NCBI GenBank assembly: GCA_002292375.1
Contig: DBBV01000018.1
Span: 117,072 to 181,071 of the forward strand
Direction of reading: 5' to 3'
DNA length: 64,000 nucleotides
Source of the DNA: Methylococcaceae bacterium UBA975
GTDB taxonomy: Bacteria > Pseudomonadota > Gammaproteobacteria > Methylococcales > Cycloclasticaceae
Every line of letters begins with the position of its first letter. The stretch's first letter is position 1. The notes under the pieces are model-generated. The model ran no database searches. It was not told where the DNA came from and was given only the letters and a program-made list of their open reading frames with translations. Shown piece by piece: positions 58,976 to 64,000 of the stretch. The position numbers and the translations under genes were made by a program.

Positions 58976-59086
58976 GGTGAGTGTGTGGTTAAATACGTTA
59001 AGTTGCCGTTACAGGGGTACGTTCATAAAGGGGTATGATCTTAAAAACTATTTAGTTGAAACAAAGTGTTTTTAACGCAAGCTGAC

Positions 59087-59956
59087 TCAAGTGCGTACGA
59101 CAACATTTTCATTATTAAAGCGGTTCATTATGATTGAATAGAACCATAAAATAATAACCATTGTAATGCCATAAATGGACGGGATAACAGCAATATTGGC
59201 ATCATTGAGTAAGAAAGGACTAATCGCAATAGTGACACCAAGCATGGCATTTTGTGCGCCTACTTCAATGGATAAGGTACGAACTTGTTTTGACTCTAAT
59301 TGTGCCAAGCGACCTAACCCGTAACCTAATAAAATGCTCAATATATTTAGCAACACAGTCAGGGCACCTAATTGAACAAACTGCCCAAACCAGGCGCCTT
59401 TGTTTTGCATTAAGATGCCAGCGATCAGTATGGGTAAGAACACACTGCAACCCAGGCGAACCCATTTTTTTGATCGCATGGCAAGGTTTGGAGCATGGTG
59501 CAGAACCAGCATACCCAAGCTAACGGGCAGCACTGTAATTAACATCATTTGGCTGGCTGTTTTGACAAAAGGCAAGCTGATATGAATGCTTTGATCGTTA
59601 AAAAAAAGCATGCTGATGTTAAGGAAAAAAGGTAGGCTAAAAACGGTGATTAAACTGGAAATACTGGTCATGGTCACCGATAAGGCAAGGTCACCACGCG
59701 CCAGTAAGGTGAACATATTGGACAATACGCCACCGGGGCACAATGTCAGCAACATAATGCCAATGGCAACCGCACCAGTTAAGCCTAAAGAATAACAAAG
59801 CGTAAAACCGAGGGCAGGTAACAGGATTAATTGTCCGGTTAAACCCATTAGCGCTGCTTTTGGTAAGCTGAAGACCTTACCAAAGTCGCTCAGCGATAAA
59901 CCCAAGCCCATGCCGAACATTAAAACGGTTAGTAGAATAGAGGCGAAGTAATTCAT
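59087..59956 (-). CDS. Bile acid:sodium symporter (BASS)-family transporter
   Basis: A 289-residue membrane protein with about nine to ten helices: MNYFASILLTVLMFGMGLGL, GLSLSDFGKVFSLPKAAL, TLCPGGVLSNMFTLLARGDLALSVTMT (the conserved PGG.SN crossover) and SIEVGAQNAMLGV. BASS relatives move organic acids, pyruvate or pantoate with sodium. It lies between an MFS gene and the aromatic-catabolic aldolase, so uptake of an organic acid is possible but unproven. Confidence 0.87.
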   Translation of the reverse strand: MNYFASILLTVLMFGMGLGLSLSDFGKVFSLPKAALMGLTGQLILLPALGFTLCYSLGLTGAVAIGIMLLTLCPGGVLSNMFTLLARGDLALSVTMTSISSLITVFSLPFFLNISMLFFNDQSIHISLPFVKTASQMMLITVLPVSLGMLVLHHAPNLAMRSKKWVRLGCSVFLPILIAGILMQNKGAWFGQFVQLGALTVLLNILSILLGYGLGRLAQLESKQVRTLSIEVGAQNAMLGVTIAISPFLLNDANIAVIPSIYGITMVIILWFYSIIMNRFNNENVVVRT

Positions 59957-60050
59957 ATTAGCACCATTAGTAATTTTTAAGTGGTAGTTGTTTTTATTGT
60001 ATGGCGTAGGGGCTTATTTAATAATCATGAGTTAAATAACGAATAAAAAA

Positions 60051-60083
60051 AAGGCATAAGATTAAAAATCTTATGCCTTTTTT
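60051..60083. terminator. Bidirectional terminator between aldolase and BASS genes
   Basis: Perfect stem AAGGCATAAGATT (60051-60063) / AATCTTATGCCTT (60067-60079) with A run before and T run after. On the minus strand it ends the hydratase-aldolase transcript. Confidence 0.88.
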
Positions 60084-60110
60084 GGTTTTTCTATTAAATA
60101 GTTAAATCGG

Positions 60111-61106
60111 TTAAAGCTTACCAGCCAATAGCTGCTTATTTAATTCAGCCCATGCAAGGCCCGATTTAGTAGCGCCTTCTAAGTAGGCTGCCGGCGCTGA
60201 AATATAAGGTGGACGACAAGGCCCGGCTTTCATCCAACCAGAGGCGTTGATTCGTGCTTTTTCAAGTTGAATGTTATAACGAGAAAATTCAGGAAACCCA
60301 CCCGGTGGAAATAGGCTAGACAAAGCAAGAGCCATTTTTGGGTACAAGGCATCAGGTATGCTCCAGTCATTGGTTTTAACTGCATGCTTAACGCTATCAC
60401 GCCAATGGATGGTTAACTCAGGGCCGCCACAAGCTAAAGGTGACCAAAAAGCAGTGTGGAAGGAGTCCATTTTAGCAGCGTCTGCATGATCCACTTCTAA
60501 TGGTAAAAAACGGATTTGTTTTTTCGATACCAATGTATGAAGGTGAAGTTGCCCAATATTAATGTATTTACAAGTAATTACTTGTGGAATGTTAGCCACT
60601 TGAGCCCAAAACGGTGCTGGGAAATCAAATTTAAACGCTTCAGGGTTAGCATAAATACAGATAGCCATTTCAGGCACGGCTTCAGCCACATCTTGGTAAA
60701 ATTTAACCGCAGAAGGGACGTCAATTTGTTGCCACATCGGCAGGCCTAGCATAGTGCCATCGGCACCAATATCACGCGCATGTTTTAGTTGACGAATTGT
60801 TTCACGGGTATTCATGGTGGTCACGCCAAGAAAAATGGGAACACGACCAGCAGCCGTTTCAACCATCACTTCCATCATTTTTTTCTTTTCTTCCCAGGTT
60901 AGCGTAGCGCCTTCACCAAAGGTACCTTGACACATGATTGAGTCCACGCCAGCAGTGATAAGGCCTTCAACAGACCGAGCTACTTCATCATAATCAACAC
61001 TGTCTTCGGTTCTCCAATCATCACCCGTATCGATTGCCGGTGTTGGGATAATGGCCCATGCGCCATTTACATCATCAACGGTTAATCTGTCTTGTCGTTT
61101 AGCCAT
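60111..61106 (-). CDS. NahE-type hydratase-aldolase of PAH catabolism
   Basis: A 331-residue member of the dihydrodipicolinate synthase superfamily. The sequence follows trans-o-hydroxybenzylidenepyruvate hydratase-aldolase (NahE/PhnE) along its length: NGAWAIIPTPA, GTFGEGATLTWEEKK, TTMNTRETIRQ, GADGTMLGLPMW, YANPEAFKFDFPAPFWA and AGPCRPPY. The Schiff-base lysine is K180 in VITCK, and Y152 lies in IYANPE. NahE is also 331 residues long. The enzyme splits the side chain of ring-opened naphthalene or phenanthrene to an aldehyde plus pyruvate. It is divergent from a CoA ligase and thiolase. Confidence 0.88.
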   Translation of the reverse strand: MAKRQDRLTVDDVNGAWAIIPTPAIDTGDDWRTEDSVDYDEVARSVEGLITAGVDSIMCQGTFGEGATLTWEEKKKMMEVMVETAAGRVPIFLGVTTMNTRETIRQLKHARDIGADGTMLGLPMWQQIDVPSAVKFYQDVAEAVPEMAICIYANPEAFKFDFPAPFWAQVANIPQVITCKYINIGQLHLHTLVSKKQIRFLPLEVDHADAAKMDSFHTAFWSPLACGGPELTIHWRDSVKHAVKTNDWSIPDALYPKMALALSSLFPPGGFPEFSRYNIQLEKARINASGWMKAGPCRPPYISAPAAYLEGATKSGLAWAELNKQLLAGKL

Positions 61107-61355
61107 TTCTACTCACCTTTTCCTGATTGTTAAAATATAAAAATAAAGCTTATTACCTCATATAAGCACTATTCTATATAAATATTTTAGGTAGGGTAAA
61201 TTTATTTAACAGATTTTGCTTATATTCAAAGTAGGGCTAATTTTAAACTAAAGAATTTTATTTAAAACGATACTGAAATATTTATTTGTATGATAAGTTA
61301 TTACTAGTTGACTAACTAACACTTGTTTTATTTTATAAAATCAAAAGGGAATCCT
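61107..61355. promoter_or_regulatory. Divergent promoter region of the aromatic-catabolic genes
   Basis: An AT-rich 249-bp gap between the divergent hydratase-aldolase and CoA-ligase genes, expected to hold both promoters. No strong operator palindrome was identified. Confidence 0.4.
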
Positions 61356-63011
61356 ATGCCCATTAGTCCTTTTTTATCGCAGCAACGTATTGATGACATG
61401 GTTAATGCAGGTCATTGGGAAAACATGACCTTGCTTGATCATTTTGATCGTCGTGTGAACGAAATGCCTGATCAGCTTGCTGTCGTGGATCATTGTGATG
61501 ACACCGGAAAAAGAAGGGCGTTAACGTATCTGCAGCTTGCAGAAAAAGTTAAACATATAGCCTTTGGTCTAATTAAATTAGGTGTTGAACCCGGGGATGT
61601 TGTTTCATGTCAGCTACCGAATAGGTGGGAATTTCTGGCGCTTTATTTAGCGAGCATTAAAGTTGGTGCGGCGTTTAATCCGTTGATGCCTATTTTTAGG
61701 CACCGTGAAGTCTCGTATATGATGGGTTTTGCTGACGCCAAGGTCGTGGTTGTGGCAACAACATTTCGTGATTTCAATTACTTACAGATGATGCAAGAGG
61801 TACAAGCTGAGCTGCCTTGTTTAAAGCATGTATTGGCGATCGGTGAATCAGGTGCACGGGGGTCTTTTGAAGAAAAATTACTGTCAGCCCAGTTTGATGC
61901 AGAATTTGCTACCGATACAAGCTTGGGCGCCAGGCGACTGGCTGCTAATGATGTCACCCAATTGTTGTATACCTCTGGAACCACGGGTGACCCAAAGGCA
62001 GTGATGCACACGTCTAATAGTTTGTTAGCGGGTACTAAGAACTTTGTAGAACGGTATGTACTTGATCGCACAGATAATATTTTAATGAGCTCTCCACTAG
62101 GTCACCAAACAGGGTTTTTAGTTGGGGTTTTAATCCCGATGTATTTGGGTACCAAGGTGGTTTATCAAGACGTTTGGAATGCAGATAAAGCGGTTCAATT
62201 TATCCACGATGAACAGGTACATTTCACCATGGCATCGACGCCTTTTTTGGCTGATATGACGGCCTCTGCAGCCTTAGATCATGTCGATACACGGCATTTT
62301 AAAACCTTTGTCACAGGCGGGGCACCGATACCGCGTGTGGTGGCTGAAAAAGCGAGAAAAAGGCTGCACTGCGCAGTTTACGGTGTTTATGGAATGACGG
62401 AAAACTTGGGCGTGACGGCCTGCGGCCCAGGTGATTCAGACGATAAAGTTTATAACACCGACGGTGTTGTGCAAAAAGGTAATCAGGTACGCATTGTTGA
62501 TGCTGACAGCATAGAACTCCCGCGGGGTGAAGAAGGGCAAGTTCAAACGCGTGGTTCGTACAATTGCTGCGGCTATCTGAAACGCGCCGATTTAACCGAT
62601 CAGGCGATTGATACGGACGGCTGGTTGAGTACCGGTGATTTAGCCCGTATGGATGATGAAGGTTTTATACGCATTACCGGAAGACTCAAAGACATCTTGA
62701 TTAGAGGGGGTGAAAATGTTCCCGTGGTTGAGGTCGAAAACCTAATTTACAAACACCCTGACATTCAGGATGCTGCCTTAGTGGGCGTCCCGGATCTTCG
62801 CCTTGGCGAGCGTGGTTGCTTATTCGTAACCCTAATAGCCGGTGCTAGATTCACGATGGATGACATGCGAGAGTATCTTGCAGCAAACCATATGGCCAAA
62901 CAATATTGGCCAGAATATATGGAAGTGCTCGATAAGATTCCACGTACCTTGAGCGGTAAAATTCAAAAATTTAAATTACGAGAAATAGCAAGAAAATTTA
63001 TCACAAACTGA
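61356..63011 (+). CDS. Acyl-CoA synthetase, cyclohexanecarboxylate-CoA ligase-like
   Basis: AMP-forming acyl/aryl-CoA ligase of 551 residues from the ATG at 61356, chosen for the AAAGGGA site before it; a TTG at 61323 is in frame. The P-loop is LLYTSGTTGDPKAVMHT. Later motifs are VYGVYGMTENLG, DGWLSTGDLARMDDEGFIRITGRLKDILIRGGENV and the C-terminal catalytic Lys in RTLSGKIQKFKLRE. The sequence resembles cyclohexanecarboxylate- or medium-chain acid CoA ligases. It activates an acid formed from aromatic or alicyclic degradation. The thiolase follows 44 bp later. Confidence 0.87.
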   Translation: MPISPFLSQQRIDDMVNAGHWENMTLLDHFDRRVNEMPDQLAVVDHCDDTGKRRALTYLQLAEKVKHIAFGLIKLGVEPGDVVSCQLPNRWEFLALYLASIKVGAAFNPLMPIFRHREVSYMMGFADAKVVVVATTFRDFNYLQMMQEVQAELPCLKHVLAIGESGARGSFEEKLLSAQFDAEFATDTSLGARRLAANDVTQLLYTSGTTGDPKAVMHTSNSLLAGTKNFVERYVLDRTDNILMSSPLGHQTGFLVGVLIPMYLGTKVVYQDVWNADKAVQFIHDEQVHFTMASTPFLADMTASAALDHVDTRHFKTFVTGGAPIPRVVAEKARKRLHCAVYGVYGMTENLGVTACGPGDSDDKVYNTDGVVQKGNQVRIVDADSIELPRGEEGQVQTRGSYNCCGYLKRADLTDQAIDTDGWLSTGDLARMDDEGFIRITGRLKDILIRGGENVPVVEVENLIYKHPDIQDAALVGVPDLRLGERGCLFVTLIAGARFTMDDMREYLAANHMAKQYWPEYMEVLDKIPRTLSGKIQKFKLREIARKFITN

Positions 63012-63055
63012 GTCCGTAAAAGGCTCTATAACCATAGTATGGAGATTTAATTTTA

Positions 63056-64000
63056 ATGAGTATTAGAAACAAAGCCTATATCGCTGGCGCTTATGAACAC
63101 CCCACGCGGCATGCGATTGATAAATCAACACCGCAGTTGCACGCTGAAGTTGCTAAAGGCGCATTAGAAGATGCCGGGCTGACGAAAGATGATGTGGATG
63201 CTTACTATTGTGCGGGTGACGCACCTGGTTTAGGTGGCTTATCCATGGTCGAATACATGGGCTTACAGGTCCAACATATTGATACCACTGAAATGGGTGG
63301 CTCATCGTATGTTGCTCATATAGGCCACGCCGCTGCAGCTATAGCTGCTGGTAAATGTAACGTTGCATTGATCACGCTAGCTGGGCGACCTAAAGCAGAA
63401 GGCATGGCAACCGGTACAAAGCCTCGCGCTTGGGGTATGGATGCGCCGGATGCCAGCTTTGAATTTCCGTTTGGTTCAACTGTAACCAATAACTACGGTA
63501 TGGCGGCGATGCGTCATATGCACGAGTTTGGTACCACCAGTGAACAATTGGCTTGGATAAAGGTTGCCGCATCACACCACGCTCAATACAATGAACTGGC
63601 CGCTATTCGCAAAGTATTAACCGTCGAAGATGTCGTTAATTCGCCGATGATCTCCGACCCATTACACAGAATGGATTGCTGCGTGATAACCGATGGCGGT
63701 GGCGCCTTGGTAATTGTTAGCCCAGAGATTGCAAAAAAACTAAAACGTCAATGTGTGCGCATACTTGGTCACGGTGAGGCGCCTAAAACGCGTATAGGCG
63801 GTCGCATAGATTTAACTTATACCGGTGCACGCTGGTCTGGTCCGGCCGCATTTGCAGAAGCCAAAGTCACCCCGGCCGATATCGATTATGCCTCTATTTA
63901 CGACTCATTCACCATTACCGTACTGGAAACCATAGAAGATTTGGGATTTTGTGAAAAAGGTAAGGGCGGACAATTTGTTGCCGATGGTAATCTCATTTCA
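63056..64000 (+). CDS. Thiolase-family protein (SCP-x type), 3' end beyond the window
   Basis: The frame from the ATG at 63056 stays open to the window end (315 codons). It reads MSIRNKAYIAGAYEHPTRHA, then the ALEDAGLTKDDVDAYYCAGD segment, an EMGGSSYVAHIGHAAAAIAAGKCN block around the usual nucleophile region, and DCCVITDGGGALVIVS. This is the non-decarboxylating thiolase/lipid-transfer type that normally works with a DUF35 zinc protein. The typical CxS nucleophile appears replaced (GGSS), as in many SCP-x thiolase-like proteins. It follows the CoA ligase and probably belongs to the same catabolic operon. Confidence 0.85.
   Translation, partial: MSIRNKAYIAGAYEHPTRHAIDKSTPQLHAEVAKGALEDAGLTKDDVDAYYCAGDAPGLGGLSMVEYMGLQVQHIDTTEMGGSSYVAHIGHAAAAIAAGKCNVALITLAGRPKAEGMATGTKPRAWGMDAPDASFEFPFGSTVTNNYGMAAMRHMHEFGTTSEQLAWIKVAASHHAQYNELAAIRKVLTVEDVVNSPMISDPLHRMDCCVITDGGGALVIVSPEIAKKLKRQCVRILGHGEAPKTRIGGRIDLTYTGARWSGPAAFAEAKVTPADIDYASIYDSFTITVLETIEDLGFCEKGKGGQFVADGNLIS

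Overview
This window is a contiguous piece of a gammaproteobacterial chromosome of moderately low GC. Core gene neighbourhoods (rne/rluC, purB-mnmA, clpS-clpA/infA/bpt-aat/trxB, ftsK-lolA-rarA) are typical of Gammaproteobacteria. A NahE-type hydratase-aldolase, a CoA ligase and a thiolase at the right edge point to a marine aromatic or PAH degrader, possibly Cycloclasticus-like; that name is inference from gene content only.

Layout. 1-7.7 kb: the 5' part of RNase E (minus strand), divergent rluC, a HAD phosphatase, sppA, and a PepSY-like protein with a PhoPQ-type two-component pair. 7.8-12.8 kb: a minus-strand porin / PstS-like protein / chemoreceptor unit, whose porin start is frame-disrupted, then a secretin-N-domain protein with a DUF7931 partner. 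13-23.3 kb: purB, mnmA, a NUDIX enzyme, DUF523/DUF1722, a lipocalin, a LysR regulator divergent from the glyoxylate shunt (aceB, aceA), and a possible ADP-ribosyltransferase-like orphan. 23.5-29 kb: an almost complete bacterial N-degron pathway (clpS, clpA, bpt, aat) with infA and trxB. 29-35.3 kb: ald, ftsK, lolA, rarA, a BON lipoprotein and an FKBP.

35.4-46.6 kb is the accessory and decayed part. It holds an MHYT-PAS signalling gene with an in-frame amber codon, fused by deletion to the 3' part of an OprB-type porin. Next come a fragment of an HGGxSTGP protein, an RHH / ParC-like pair, and a compact type II-C CRISPR system: cas9 (1025 codons), cas1, cas2, and a four-repeat, three-spacer array. 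A tracrRNA gene not previously marked can be read on the minus strand just upstream of cas9, with promoter, anti-repeat and terminator; its -35 box overlaps the cas9 start. Beyond a tRNA-Leu(UAA) gene, a gacA/uvrY response regulator is split by an IS21-family element with a 5-bp target duplication.

46.6-54.7 kb: a cobalamin riboswitch and btuB, a convergent btuFCD import operon, a fumarylacetoacetase-family enzyme, and umuDC with an N-terminally extended UmuD. 54.8-64 kb: a GNAT-nitrilase fusion, a YeeE/YedE pair, MFS and BASS transporters, and the aromatic-catabolic genes, with the thiolase cut by the window edge.

The clearest system-level result is the self-contained type II-C locus. All Cas9 catalytic residues are present, the tracrRNA is divergent, and promoter-like motifs lie inside the repeats, as known for Neisseria-type II-C arrays.
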